A stretch of 32,302 bases of DNA from Casp-actino8 sp964563545 (GCA_964563545.1 CAZLXB010000022.1:1-32302); one strand, 5' to 3'. Positions 1-8,265 are shown, numbered from the stretch's first letter. The notes: a model not told the origin generated them from the letters alone. A program made the numbers and translations.

Positions 1-753
1 CCGGTTCATCCTCGCCATCCGTACGTCGGCGACCTCGTGTACACCGCCTTCAGCGGCAGCCACCAGGACGCGATCAAGAAGGGATTCGAGGCGATCGACA
101 AGAAGGCGGCCGCGTCGGGTCGTCCGGCCGGAACCTACGACCAGTGGGGTGTGCCGTATCTGCCGCTCGACCCCAAGCACCTCGGTCGCACCTACGAGGC
201 TGTGATCCGCGTGAACAGCCAGAGCGGAAAGGGCGGAGTCGCCTACGTGATGAAGACCGAACACGGCTTCGACCTGCCGCGTCGTCTGCAGATCGAGTTC
301 TCCAAGAACATCCAGCACATCACCGAGGACCTCGGCACCGAGATCAGTCCGCTCACGATGTGGGACGCCTTCCGTACCGAGTATCTGCCCGAGGCACCGC
401 GCTTCGTTCTCGAGAGTCACGAGATGCGGAGCCAGTCGTCGAACGGAGGCAAGACGTCGATCACGGCTCAACTCACGATCGATGGACGTCATTGCACGAT
501 CACCGGTGAGGGCAACGGCCCGATCGACGCGTTCGTGTCGGCCATGCGGACCGGACTCGATGCCAGTATCGACGTGGTCGATTACACCGAGCACGCGATC
601 GGAAAGGGTTCGGAGGCACAGGCCGTCGCCTATGTGGAAACCATCGATGGCGACGGCGAAGTTCTGTGGGGCGTCGGCACCGACGAGAACACGGTGACAG
701 CCGCCCTCCGTGCGGTTCTGTCGGCCCACGAACGCCACCAGTCCGCCCACTGA
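1..753 (+). CDS. leuA: 2-isopropylmalate synthase, C-terminal part (5' end outside window)
   Basis: First enzyme of leucine synthesis, condensing acetyl-CoA with 2-oxoisovalerate in the cytoplasm. The open frame enters from the left edge without a start, so about 250 C-terminal residues are visible. The leading HPRHPYVGDLVYTAFSGSHQ stretch, the GVPYLPLDPKHLGRTYEAVI segment and RVNSQSGKGG are characteristic of the actinobacterial LeuA subfamily. The last 110 or so residues (ITAQLTIDGRHC through the TGA stop) form the LeuA dimer/regulatory domain, which in this family binds leucine for feedback inhibition. The gene is followed after 54 bp by the ferredoxin gene on the same strand. Assignment is secure; only the N-terminal catalytic half is missing. 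Confidence 0.95.
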   Translation, partial: PVHPRHPYVGDLVYTAFSGSHQDAIKKGFEAIDKKAAASGRPAGTYDQWGVPYLPLDPKHLGRTYEAVIRVNSQSGKGGVAYVMKTEHGFDLPRRLQIEFSKNIQHITEDLGTEISPLTMWDAFRTEYLPEAPRFVLESHEMRSQSSNGGKTSITAQLTIDGRHCTITGEGNGPIDAFVSAMRTGLDASIDVVDYTEHAIGKGSEAQAVAYVETIDGDGEVLWGVGTDENTVTAALRAVLSAHERHQSAH

Positions 754-757
754 GGGC

Positions 758-763
758 TATCGT
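758..763 (+). promoter_or_regulatory. Possible -10 element (TATCGT) before the ferredoxin gene
   Basis: A TANNNT hexamer lies just after the leuA stop. It would start a transcript about 38 bases before the ferredoxin ATG, leaving room for the GGAGAGGAG ribosome binding site at 793-801. No clear -35 is seen; read-through from leuA is equally possible. Confidence 0.35.
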
Positions 764-807
764 TTCGCCACGGCGGGCCGTTTCGGCCGCACGGAGAGGA
801 GTGATCC

Positions 808-999
808 ATGCGGGTCAAGGTTGATTACGACATCTGCGCATCCACCGGTTCGTGCGTGCAGGTCTGCCCCGAAGTGTTCGAGGTTCGCAGCGACGGTTAC
901 CTCTACGTCCTCCAGGAAGAGCCCGGCGAGGAACTGCGCGACAAGGTCGAGCAGGCCGCCGACCTCTGCCCCACCGCGGCCATCACGGTCGAGGGCTGA
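808..999 (+). CDS. Small single-cluster ferredoxin, probably [3Fe-4S]
   Basis: A 63-residue soluble electron carrier. It shows C10-x5-C16-x3-C20-P and a distal C54-P, the single-cluster bacterial ferredoxin pattern. The position that would hold the second cysteine of a CxxCxxC motif is Thr13 (CASTGSC). A ferredoxin lacking this ligand usually carries a 3Fe-4S cluster, with C10, C16 and C54 as ligands. Relatives commonly serve cytochrome P450s, but no P450 or reductase lies in this window, so the partner is unknown. The ATG is preceded by a strong GGAGAGGAG site. pyrF begins 10 bp after the stop, so the two may be co-transcribed. Confidence 0.9.
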   Translation: MRVKVDYDICASTGSCVQVCPEVFEVRSDGYLYVLQEEPGEELRDKVEQAADLCPTAAITVEG

Positions 1000-1009
1000 G
1001 CCCCCCGTC

Positions 1010-1825
1010 GTGGGATTCCACGACAAGTTGGCGTCCGCGTGGCGGACGACCGACTCCATGCTGTGCGTCGGACTCGATCCCGATCTCGCCAAGATGCCGG
1101 CGTCGATCGGTCGGGAACCGTCCGCCGTCCTTCGCTTCTGCCGTGAGATCGTCGACGCCACCGCGCACACTGCGTGCGCCTTCAAGCCGCAGATCGCTTA
1201 CTTCGCGGCCATCGGCGCCGAGCGCGAACTCGAACAACTCTGCTCGCACATCCGCAATTCTCATCCGACCGCGGCGCTGATCCTCGACGCGAAGCGTGGC
1301 GACATCGGTCCCACGGCCGAGCGCTACGCGACCGAAGCCTTCGAGCGTTACGGCGCCGACGCAGTCACCGTGAACCCGTACCTCGGCACCGATTCACTCG
1401 AACCTTTCTTCGCCCACGATGGCAAGGGTGTGATCGTCCTGTGCCGCACGTCCAATCCGGGCAGCGGTGACCTGCAGTCGCTCGACGCCGGCGGTGTCCC
1501 GCTCTACGAACGGGTTGCCCGCCTCGCCGTCGATCGTTGGTCATCGATGGGTGACGTCGCCCTGGTGGTGGGCGCCACGTATCCGGCCGAGTTGGCTCAT
1601 GTGCGTTCGATCGTGGGCGACATTCCGCTTCTGGTACCCGGCATCGGCGCGCAAGGCGGCGACGTGGAGGCCACGGTCCGGGCCGGGCGCACGTCGAGTG
1701 GCGTCGGCATGATGATCAACTCCTCGCGTGCCATCCTCTACGCGTCGTCGGGCGACGACTGGGTCGAGGCCGCGCGGCGGGTCGCCGAGCGCACCCGAGA
1801 CGAAATCCGCGCCGTTCAGGCGTGA
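1010..1825 (+). CDS. pyrF: Orotidine 5'-phosphate decarboxylase (type 2)
   Basis: Last step of UMP synthesis: decarboxylation of OMP. The catalytic signature LDAKRGDIG lies at residues 92-100 with Lys95 as the key lysine; VGLDPDL near the N-terminus and the late VPGIGAQGGD phosphate-binding loop also fit. At 271 residues it matches the longer subfamily 2 form found in actinobacteria. The frame stays open upstream, but the longer reading runs antisense-like through the ferredoxin gene. The GTG at 1010, 10 bp after the ferredoxin stop, gives the usual N-terminus (FHDKLASAW). No strong ribosome binding site is seen. Its 3' end overlaps the convergent serA by 10 bp. Confidence 0.95.
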   Translation: MGFHDKLASAWRTTDSMLCVGLDPDLAKMPASIGREPSAVLRFCREIVDATAHTACAFKPQIAYFAAIGAERELEQLCSHIRNSHPTAALILDAKRGDIGPTAERYATEAFERYGADAVTVNPYLGTDSLEPFFAHDGKGVIVLCRTSNPGSGDLQSLDAGGVPLYERVARLAVDRWSSMGDVALVVGATYPAELAHVRSIVGDIPLLVPGIGAQGGDVEATVRAGRTSSGVGMMINSSRAILYASSGDDWVEAARRVAERTRDEIRAVQA

Positions 1826-3381
1826 AGCACGTGCACGCTCACGATGCCCGCTGACTGACGCAGCGTGTCGAGCACCGCATCGGGCACCGGGCCCGACGGC
1901 GCGATCACCATCAACGCCGAACCCGGCTCGTGCGAGCGGCCGACGTCCATGTCGTTGATGTTCACACCAGCATCGCCGAGAACCGTTCCGACGAGTCCGA
2001 TCACGCCCGGTCGGTCGTCGTTGCGAACGACGAGCATGTTCTCGGCCGGCGGAACGTCGGTCGTGTGATCCTCGATCATGACGAGCCGGGGTTCACCACG
2101 CCGCCCGGTGAGCGTGCCGGCGATGCTGTGGCCACCGCCGCGCAGGGTCACGAGGTTCACGTAATCGTGCGAGTCACGTGACGACGTCTCCCGAATCTCG
2201 ACACCGGCCGCCTTGGCGAGTTGCGGCGCGTTCACGTAGGTCACCGGCTCGTCCGACACCGCACCGAAGAATCCCTTCAGAACACTGAGGGTCAGGATGC
2301 GGTTGTCGTAGGCCGCGATCTCGCCCTCGGCCGCGATCTCGAGTTGATCGGGCATCTGACCGACGAGGGTCGCGAAGAGACGACCGAGTCGCTCGGCGAG
2401 CGGCAGGAACGGGCGAAGGGTTTCGTTGGCCTCGGCGGCCGAGACGTTCACGGCGAAGGGCACGAAGTCTCCGGCCAACGCGAGCTGAACCATGTCGGCG
2501 ATGGTGTCGCCGGCCTTGTCCTGAGCCTCTCGGGTGCTCGCACCCAAGTGTGGAGTCACGACGACTTGGTCGAGTTCGAAGAGCGGACTCTCGGTGCACG
2601 GCTCCACGTCGAACACGTCGAGCGCTGCACCGGCGATCTGACCCGAACGCACCGCTTCGGCCAGAGCTTCTTCGTCGACGATTCCGCCGCGCGCGACGTT
2701 GATGACGCGGAGATCGGGTTTGGCCTTGGCGAGGATGTCGCGACCGATGATCCCCTTGGTTTCTTTCGTCTTGGGCAGATGAACAGTGATGAAGTCGCTC
2801 TGGGCCACGAGGTCGTCGAGCTGCATGAGATCGACGTTCATCTGGCGGGCCCGATCGGGTGTCACGAACGGGTCGTAGGCGACGAGACGCATGCCGAACC
2901 CGGCGGCGCGCTGGGCCACGAGTTTGCCGATGCGGCCGAGACCGATGATGCCGAGCGTCTTGTCGGCGAGCTCGACACCTTCCCAACGGCTGCGTTCCCA
3001 GCGACCGGCCTTCAGGGCGGCGTGAGCCTGCGCCACGTTGCGCGCCGACGCGAGAAGAAGGGCCATCGTGTGCTCGGCCGCCGAGACGATGTTGCTCTGC
3101 GGCGCGTTCACGACCATCACTCCGCGCTTGGTCGCCGCTTCGACGTCGACGTTGTCGAGACCGATGCCGGCCCGACCGACCACGATGAGATCGGTCGCCG
3201 CGGCCAACACGTCGGCGGTCACCTGAGTGGCCGAACGGATGATGAGGGCCTGCACTCCGACGAGAGCCGCCGGAAGGGTCTCGGGGGTCAGCGAAAGATC
3301 GACGATCACGTCGTGACCCGCCGCCCGCAGACGGTCGAGTCCACCTTCGGCGATCTCTTCGGACACCAGGATTCGAGCCAT
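1816..3381 (-). CDS. serA: D-3-phosphoglycerate dehydrogenase
   Basis: Oxidises 3-phosphoglycerate with NAD, the committed step of serine synthesis. The substrate domain is split around the Rossmann domain (GLGRIG at 147-152). Catalytic Arg231 (ARGGIVDE), Glu260 (DVFDVEP) and His278 (TPHLGAST) are all present. A middle ASB-type domain follows, then a C-terminal ACT domain (from about residue 450, NMLVVRNDDRPGVIG), so this is the long type I enzyme of actinobacteria, in which serine can bind the ACT domain. A TTG at 3387 is possible, but the ATG at 3381 has AGGAA seven bases upstream and gives the conserved start MARILVSE; length 521 residues. Confidence 0.96.
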   Translation of the reverse strand: MARILVSEEIAEGGLDRLRAAGHDVIVDLSLTPETLPAALVGVQALIIRSATQVTADVLAAATDLIVVGRAGIGLDNVDVEAATKRGVMVVNAPQSNIVSAAEHTMALLLASARNVAQAHAALKAGRWERSRWEGVELADKTLGIIGLGRIGKLVAQRAAGFGMRLVAYDPFVTPDRARQMNVDLMQLDDLVAQSDFITVHLPKTKETKGIIGRDILAKAKPDLRVINVARGGIVDEEALAEAVRSGQIAGAALDVFDVEPCTESPLFELDQVVVTPHLGASTREAQDKAGDTIADMVQLALAGDFVPFAVNVSAAEANETLRPFLPLAERLGRLFATLVGQMPDQLEIAAEGEIAAYDNRILTLSVLKGFFGAVSDEPVTYVNAPQLAKAAGVEIRETSSRDSHDYVNLVTLRGGGHSIAGTLTGRRGEPRLVMIEDHTTDVPPAENMLVVRNDDRPGVIGLVGTVLGDAGVNINDMDVGRSHEPGSALMVIAPSGPVPDAVLDTLRQSAGIVSVHVLHA

Positions 3382-3518
3382 AGACAAGTTCCTATCGTTG
3401 TCGGTCGACCTCGTCCACGAAGAACCCGATTGACATTTCGTTCAAACGGCGTGACTTCTGGCGGACTCCCGCCGCCATCGGTGCCACGCGTCCCGGGGAT
3501 GCTCGGTCCGGCGACTTG

Positions 3519-3524
3519 TAGCGT
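3519..3524 (+). promoter_or_regulatory. -10 element TAGCGT of the GNAT-racemase operon
   Basis: TANNNT hexamer ten bases before the GTG at 3535, implying a leader of only a few bases. A GGAGG at 3526-3530 also lies between it and the start, so this gene may be read leaderless or with a very short leader. Confidence 0.5.
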
Positions 3525-3534
3525 CGGAGGCGCC

Positions 3535-4272
3535 GTGACCGTCGAGATCCGCCACCTTCACCGACTCTCCGAGATGGAAGAACTCGTCGTGGTGGCCGAA
3601 CGCGTGTGGGGAATCGCGCCGGGCGGACTCGTCGGCCCCGACTTCCTCATGGCCCTCGCCCACGCTGACGGCTACGTGGTGGGCGCCTTCGACGGCACGA
3701 CGATGGTGGGTGCCTCGTTCGGAGTTCTCGGTCGCCACGACTCCGAGTGGTGCCTGCACTCGCACATCACCGGTGTGGTGCCCGAACTCCAGAACTCCGG
3801 GCTCGGGCGACGCATGAAGCAACACCAACGTCGTTGGGCGGTCGATCGTGAACTCGCGTCGATCACGTGGACCTTCGATCCGCTCGTTCGACGCAACGGT
3901 TGGTTCAATCTCCACGCACTCGGCGCCCAGGCAGTGGAGTACCACGTCAACTTCTACGGACCTCTGCGCGACTCGATCAACGGTGACGACGACTCCGATC
4001 GTCTCCTCGCCCGATGGGAAGTCCGTTCAGCTCGGGCGATCGCCGCCGAGACGTCGACGATTCCGCCCGCCGAACCGAATTCCGACGACGTCCTGATCGA
4101 CACCCCCGACGACATCGTGGCCCTTCGACGAACCGATCCGGAGCGGGCGTGGGCCTGGCGACGCGAGATGCGCGATCGGCTCGGGCCACTTCTCACCACC
4201 CACATCGTGCGCGACATGACTGCATCGGGGCAGTATGTGCTCGCCCCTCGTACTCCGGGAGTGAACCGATGA
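3535..4272 (+). CDS. GNAT-superfamily acyltransferase (COG3375-like), candidate D-amino acid N-succinyltransferase
   Basis: A 245-residue predicted acyl-CoA-dependent N-acyltransferase. The acetyl-CoA loop appears as LQNSGLGRRMK (85-95), and WTFDPLVRRNGWFNL (112-126) is typical of the COG3375 group. The C-terminal 90 residues are less conserved. The frame is open far upstream, but that part is antisense to serA; GTG 3535, with GGAGG four bases before it, gives the natural start. The stop overlaps the start of the next gene as ATGA, so translation is coupled. In Geobacillus, a GNAT enzyme of this kind succinylates D-amino acids for the neighbouring racemase. That role here is inferred from the pairing, not seen in the sequence. 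Confidence 0.8.
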   Translation: MTVEIRHLHRLSEMEELVVVAERVWGIAPGGLVGPDFLMALAHADGYVVGAFDGTTMVGASFGVLGRHDSEWCLHSHITGVVPELQNSGLGRRMKQHQRRWAVDRELASITWTFDPLVRRNGWFNLHALGAQAVEYHVNFYGPLRDSINGDDDSDRLLARWEVRSARAIAAETSTIPPAEPNSDDVLIDTPDDIVALRRTDPERAWAWRREMRDRLGPLLTTHIVRDMTASGQYVLAPRTPGVNR

Positions 4273-5405
4273 GTCTCGAATCCGTCGATCCGATCGCCCT
4301 GGAAGCCATCGAACTCCGCCGCATCGCCCTACCGCTCGTCTCGCCTTTCCGGACCTCATTTGGCACCGAGACCGCCCGCGACATCTTGCTCGTTCGTGCC
4401 GTCACCTCCGATGGCGAGGGGTGGGGTGAATGCGTCGCCGGCAACGACCCGCTGTACTCGAGCGAATACGTGGAGGCCGCCGAGCACGTACTGCGGCATC
4501 ACCTGATTCCCCGCCTGGCCCCACGTCGTTCGAACCTCGACGCGCACGACATCGCGTCGATCCTCGAACCCGTCAAGGACCATCGCATGGCCAAGGGAGC
4601 CCTCGAAGCGGCGATCCTCGACGCTCAGTTGCGCGGCGCCGGCGTGAACCTCGGTGCTCATCTGGGCGCGACGCGCGATCGGGTCCCCTCGGGAGTGTCG
4701 GTGGGCATCATGAATTCTCTCGACGAACTCGAGCGGGTCGTCGGCGGTTATCTCGCCGACGGTTACGCGCGCATCAAGCTCAAGATCGAACCGGGCTGGG
4801 ATCTCGAACCCGTCGGCATGGTTCGGCGGGTCTTTGGCCCCCACGTACCGCTGCAGGTCGACGCCAACACCGCCTACACGCGCGGCGACGGCGCCCACCT
4901 GGCCCGCCTCGACGAATTCGGCCTCCTTCTCATCGAGCAACCACTTCCCGAAGACGATGTCACCGGCCATGCGCTCATCGCCCGGGTGGTCCGCACGCCG
5001 ATCTGTCTCGACGAGTCGATCGTCTCGCGACGAGCGGCTGTCGATGCCATCGAACGCGGAGCGTGTTCGATCATCAACATCAAGGCCGGTCGAGTCGGTG
5101 GATACCTCGAAGCCGTCGCCGTCCATGACGTGTGCGCCGAACGCGGCGTGCCGGTCTGGTGCGGCGGCATGCTCGAAACAGGTATCGGTCGCGCCATGAA
5201 CCTCGCCCTGGCCGCCCTCCCCAACTTCACGATCACCGGCGACGTCTCGGCCTCGGATCGCTTCTGGAAGCACGACATCGTCACTGCCCCCGTGCGACTC
5301 GATGCCGGCCACGTGCACCTGCCCACCGGTCCGGGCACCGGGGTCGAGATCGACCACGACTTCCTCCGGAGTGTCACCACCTCCGCCGTGACGATTTCTT
5401 GGTGA
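4269..5405 (+). CDS. menC: N-succinylamino acid racemase / o-succinylbenzoate synthase (enolase superfamily)
   Basis: A 378-residue muconate-lactonizing-type enolase superfamily enzyme. The catalytic set is complete: K170-x-K172 (RIKLKIEPG), metal ligands D198 (VDANTAY), E223 (LIEQPLPEDD) and D248 (CLDESI), and the second base K272 (INIKAGRVGG). GGMLETGIGRAMN at 299-311 is characteristic of the NSAR/OSBS subfamily, and the length matches the Amycolatopsis enzyme. Such proteins can dehydrate SHCHC to o-succinylbenzoate for menaquinone, racemise N-succinylamino acids, or both; residues alone do not separate these. Coupling to a GNAT gene through ATGA, and the absence of other men genes here, favour a racemase role. 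Confidence 0.9.
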   Translation: MSLESVDPIALEAIELRRIALPLVSPFRTSFGTETARDILLVRAVTSDGEGWGECVAGNDPLYSSEYVEAAEHVLRHHLIPRLAPRRSNLDAHDIASILEPVKDHRMAKGALEAAILDAQLRGAGVNLGAHLGATRDRVPSGVSVGIMNSLDELERVVGGYLADGYARIKLKIEPGWDLEPVGMVRRVFGPHVPLQVDANTAYTRGDGAHLARLDEFGLLLIEQPLPEDDVTGHALIARVVRTPICLDESIVSRRAAVDAIERGACSIINIKAGRVGGYLEAVAVHDVCAERGVPVWCGGMLETGIGRAMNLALAALPNFTITGDVSASDRFWKHDIVTAPVRLDAGHVHLPTGPGTGVEIDHDFLRSVTTSAVTISW

Positions 5406-5411
5406 GGCAAC

Positions 5412-5417
5412 TAGCGT
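5412..5417 (+). promoter_or_regulatory. -10 element TAGCGT for the SCP2 gene (leaderless)
   Basis: TANNNT followed by seven bases and then the ATG at 5425, with no ribosome binding site. It lies immediately after the racemase stop codon, so the SCP2 gene probably has its own promoter. Confidence 0.55.
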
Positions 5418-5424
5418 CATCCCC

Positions 5425-5832
5425 ATGACTCACGAGTTCCTCTCCGACGAATGGATGCAAGCCGCCCGCGAGATCCGCGCGAAGTACGAAGGCCAAGCAC
5501 CCAAGATCCCGGCCGTCATCCGAATCAACCAGGTCATCACCGAGGTGCCGTTCGGGGCCGGAGAGATCAAGTCGTTCGTCGACACGTCGTCGGGTGACAT
5601 GCAGATGGATCTCGGCGAACTCGAGAATCCCGATGCGACCGTGACCACCGATTGGGCCACCGCGCGCGCCATGTTCGCGCTCGGCGATCAGGCGGCGGCC
5701 ATGCAGGCGTTCATGAGCGGCAAGATCAAGGTGCAGGGCGACATGATGAAGATCATGTCGATGCAGACGGCCGTCCCTCAGACCGACATCACCCTGAAGA
5801 TCGCCGAAGAGATCAAGGCGATCACGAAGTAG
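5425..5832 (+). CDS. SCP2 sterol-binding domain protein
   Basis: A 135-residue stand-alone SCP2-type protein. The fold has a hydrophobic tunnel that binds sterols, fatty acids or acyl-CoAs in the cytoplasm. The order of features fits the family: an N-terminal helix (SDEWMQAAREI), the strand pattern IRINQVITEVP, then DATVTTDWATARAMFALGD, followed by the FMSGKIKVQGDMMKIM segment that is the typical SCP2 signature near the C-terminus. No catalytic residues are expected. An (R)-hydroxyacyl-CoA dehydrogenase-like SDR lies 1.5 kb away on the other strand; in eukaryotic MFE-2 these two domains are fused. The 3' end overlaps the convergent transporter gene by 11 bp. Confidence 0.9.
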   Translation: MTHEFLSDEWMQAAREIRAKYEGQAPKIPAVIRINQVITEVPFGAGEIKSFVDTSSGDMQMDLGELENPDATVTTDWATARAMFALGDQAAAMQAFMSGKIKVQGDMMKIMSMQTAVPQTDITLKIAEEIKAITK

Positions 5833-7300
5833 GGGCTTCGCGCGGCGTCGACTTCACGTACGACGCCACGAGCGACGAACACAAGGCCACTCCCATGGCC
5901 ACGAGGAATGCGGCTCGATACGAGCCGTCCACACCGTTGTCGACCAGCGACTCGTGCACGGTGGCCAGAACGACCGAGCCGAGCACGGCGCCGATTTGGT
6001 TGAGGAGTTGTTGCATCGCGCCGGCCACACCGAGGTCGCGTTCGTCGACGGCATTGGCGACGAGCGATGTGAGGGCCGGATTGGCGATTCCGATTCCGGC
6101 CCCCGAGAGTCCGAGGGCGAACATCACGAGCACGAGCCCGGTCGACGGTGATACCAACGAGAAGAGGAGCATCGACGTGCTCACGCACAGAGCACCGAAG
6201 ACTCCGGTCGCGCGTTCGCCGATACGGATCGTCACCAGACTCGCGAGCGGCGCGATGAGCGCGAATGTGAGCGGTCGGGTGATGACCACGAACGAGACCT
6301 GCGACGTGTCCCAGCGAAGGACGTCGTGCATGATGCGCGGAGCCATGAGAAAGCCGCCCATGTAGGCGAAGTTCGACAGTGCCTGCGAGGCCACCGGGAG
6401 CGCGATGTTGCGCGTCCGAACCCAGTGGAGTGGCATGAGCGGATCCGAGGTGGTTCTCTCGATTCGCGCGAACGACACGAGCAGAGTCGCGCCCGCCACG
6501 AGGAGCGCGATGGTGGGCGCACTCGACCAACCCCACCTCGGACCCTGGTTGATCCCGGCGAGGATCATCGTGGCTCCGACTCCGAGGGTGATCGAACCGC
6601 GTACGTCGAAACGCACGTCCGGGGTCTTCTCGGTGTCGGGCAGCAACCAGAGTGCTATCACCACCCCGACGATGCACAGTGGTGCCTGCACGGCGAAGAT
6701 GACGCGCCATCCGAAGGCATCGACGAGTGGCGCGCCGGCCACCACACCCAACACCGGCGCGCCGGCGTTCACGAAACTCCAGTACGACAGCGGACGCACG
6801 CGATCTTCGGGTGGGAAGAGTCGATTGATGTAGGCCATCGTCGCCGGCCCCGTCGCTGCGCCCGCGGTGGCCGAGAGGATGCGGAAGGCGACCATCGACG
6901 GCGCGTTCCACGCGATGGCGGTCAGCCCGGCGAAGACGCCGGCCCCGAGGAGTCCGAGTGTGAAGACACGCTTGTGTCCCCACAGGTCGCCCGCTTTCCC
7001 GTACGCCGGGCCGACCACTCCGAAGGCCAGCATCGGTCCGGTGATGCTCCACGCAACCGTCGACACCGTCGAGTCGAATTCATCGGCGATCGATTCGAGC
7101 GAGACGACGAGGATCGTGATCGTGAACCCGACGGTGAAGAGCGCCGTCAATACGACCGAGAGCATCGCCCAATGGCGGTCGATGGGCACGCGCCGTCCGA
7201 GCCAACGCCGAAGCAGGATCGGCCACGGGACGACTCCGACTTCGTCGACTCCGGCCGAGTCGACGTTCAGTGTGCGCGGCTGGTGGGCTCCGTCGCCCAC
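5822..7300 (-). CDS. MFS drug exporter, DHA2 (14-helix, EmrB/QacA-like) family
   Basis: A 492-residue inner-membrane transporter, probably a proton-coupled exporter of drugs or other lipophilic compounds. Length and hydrophobic pattern fit 14 membrane segments, the DHA2 arrangement. A motif A-like loop, GKAGDLWGHKRV, follows the second segment. The GTG at 7300 comes three bases after the stop of the upstream SDR gene. It has no ribosome binding site and gives about 45 hydrophilic residues before the first helix; the ATG of MLSVVLTALF is an alternative start. Position directly behind the SDR gene suggests co-transcription. The substrate cannot be read from the sequence. Confidence 0.88.
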   Translation of the reverse strand: MGDGAHQPRTLNVDSAGVDEVGVVPWPILLRRWLGRRVPIDRHWAMLSVVLTALFTVGFTITILVVSLESIADEFDSTVSTVAWSITGPMLAFGVVGPAYGKAGDLWGHKRVFTLGLLGAGVFAGLTAIAWNAPSMVAFRILSATAGAATGPATMAYINRLFPPEDRVRPLSYWSFVNAGAPVLGVVAGAPLVDAFGWRVIFAVQAPLCIVGVVIALWLLPDTEKTPDVRFDVRGSITLGVGATMILAGINQGPRWGWSSAPTIALLVAGATLLVSFARIERTTSDPLMPLHWVRTRNIALPVASQALSNFAYMGGFLMAPRIMHDVLRWDTSQVSFVVITRPLTFALIAPLASLVTIRIGERATGVFGALCVSTSMLLFSLVSPSTGLVLVMFALGLSGAGIGIANPALTSLVANAVDERDLGVAGAMQQLLNQIGAVLGSVVLATVHESLVDNGVDGSYRAAFLVAMGVALCSSLVASYVKSTPREAPTS

Positions 7301-7303
7301 GGA

Positions 7304-8182
7304 TCAGGACTTGGGCGCGAGACCCGACATGGCCTTGGCCAAGTCGGCGACCGTCCAGCGGTCGTTCTGCTTGATCTCTTCGGCCATGACCCACGACTGC
7401 ACGCGCGTGACCTGACCACCCTGCACGTAGAAGGTCTCACCGCTGAACTCGCAGGCCTCCGACGACAAGTACGCGACGAGCGGGCTCACGTTGGCCGGAT
7501 CCCACATGTCGAAGGCACCTTCCTTGGGCGCCATCACGTCTTCGAGACCGGGGGTGGCGAGCGTCAGTCGCGTACGCGCGGCCGGAGCGATCGAATTGCT
7601 CTTCACGTTGTAGCGCGAGAGTTCCTTCGCACAGATCTGACTGAAGGTTGCGATTCCCGACTTGGCGGCGCCGTAGTTGGCCTGTCCCGGATTGGAGAAG
7701 AGGCCCGAGGTGCTCGACGTGTGCACGAGATTGCGGACCTTCTTGGAACCGTTCTTCGACTGCTCGCGCCAGTAGGCCGCCGCGTGGTGCGTGGGTGCGA
7801 AGTGACCCTTCAGGTGGACGGTGATGACGGCATCCCACTCGGCCTCGGTCATGTTCACGAGAACTCGGTCGCGCAGGATGCCCGCGTTGTTCACGAGGAT
7901 GTCGAGATCGCCGAAAGTCTCGACGGCCTGATCGATCATCCGCTTGGCGCCGTCCCAGTCGGCGACGTTGTCGGTGTTGACGATCGCTTCGCCACCCATG
8001 GCCTTGATGTCGGCCACCGTCTGCTGGGCCGGAGTCATGTCGCTCCCCGAGCCGTCGTTCGCTCCGCCGAGATCGTTGACGACGACCTTCGCGCCTTCGG
8101 CGGCGAAGAGGAGCGCGTGTTCACGACCGAGACCGCGACCTGCTCCGGTGATGATGGCTACTCGACCCTGAAGTGCACCCAT
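7304..8182 (-). CDS. SDR-family (3R)-hydroxyacyl-CoA dehydrogenase-like oxidoreductase (MFE-2 type)
   Basis: A 292-residue NAD(P)-dependent short-chain dehydrogenase. It has the cofactor loop TGAGRGLG (12-19), NDLGG (36-40), NNAG (98-101) and the catalytic set S157, Y170, K174 (QANYGAAK). The insertion NDLGGANDGSGSDMTPAQQ and the long C-terminus resemble the dehydrogenase domain of peroxisomal multifunctional enzyme 2 / 17-beta-HSD4. That suggests action on 3-hydroxyacyl-CoAs of fatty acids or steroid side chains. The ATG is preceded by GGAGG (8189-8193), seven bases away. The drug exporter gene follows after three bases. The exact substrate is inference. Confidence 0.88.
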   Translation of the reverse strand: MGALQGRVAIITGAGRGLGREHALLFAAEGAKVVVNDLGGANDGSGSDMTPAQQTVADIKAMGGEAIVNTDNVADWDGAKRMIDQAVETFGDLDILVNNAGILRDRVLVNMTEAEWDAVITVHLKGHFAPTHHAAAYWREQSKNGSKKVRNLVHTSSTSGLFSNPGQANYGAAKSGIATFSQICAKELSRYNVKSNSIAPAARTRLTLATPGLEDVMAPKEGAFDMWDPANVSPLVAYLSSEACEFSGETFYVQGGQVTRVQSWVMAEEIKQNDRWTVADLAKAMSGLAPKS

Positions 8183-8231
8183 GATGGGCCTCCGTGTAAT
8201 CCGGGCGGCTCCTGCCGCGACGACCCCGAGA

Positions 8232-8237
8232 CCTTAG
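8232..8237 (-). promoter_or_regulatory. Possible -10 element (TAAGGT) upstream of the SDR gene
   Basis: In the 83-bp gap between the SDR start and the PASTA gene stop, the minus strand reads TAAGGT. Transcription from it would give a leader of roughly 40-45 bases that carries the SDR gene's GGAGG site. No convincing -35 is seen. Confidence 0.4.
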
Positions 8238-8265
8238 GCAACCGGTCGGCGGGACGAGAAGCCGA

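Noticed and set aside
3430..3435. Perfect TTGACA -35 box upstream of the GNAT gene
   Set aside because: No TANNNT or TATAAT-like element lies 16-19 bases downstream, and the better -10 (3519) is about 83 bases further on. Probably chance.
2221..3534. Long plus-strand open frame running into the GNAT gene (683 codons in total)
   Set aside because: It is antisense to the highly conserved serA and its translation has no domain; high GC lowers stop frequency in the mirror frame. Only the part from 3535 is real.
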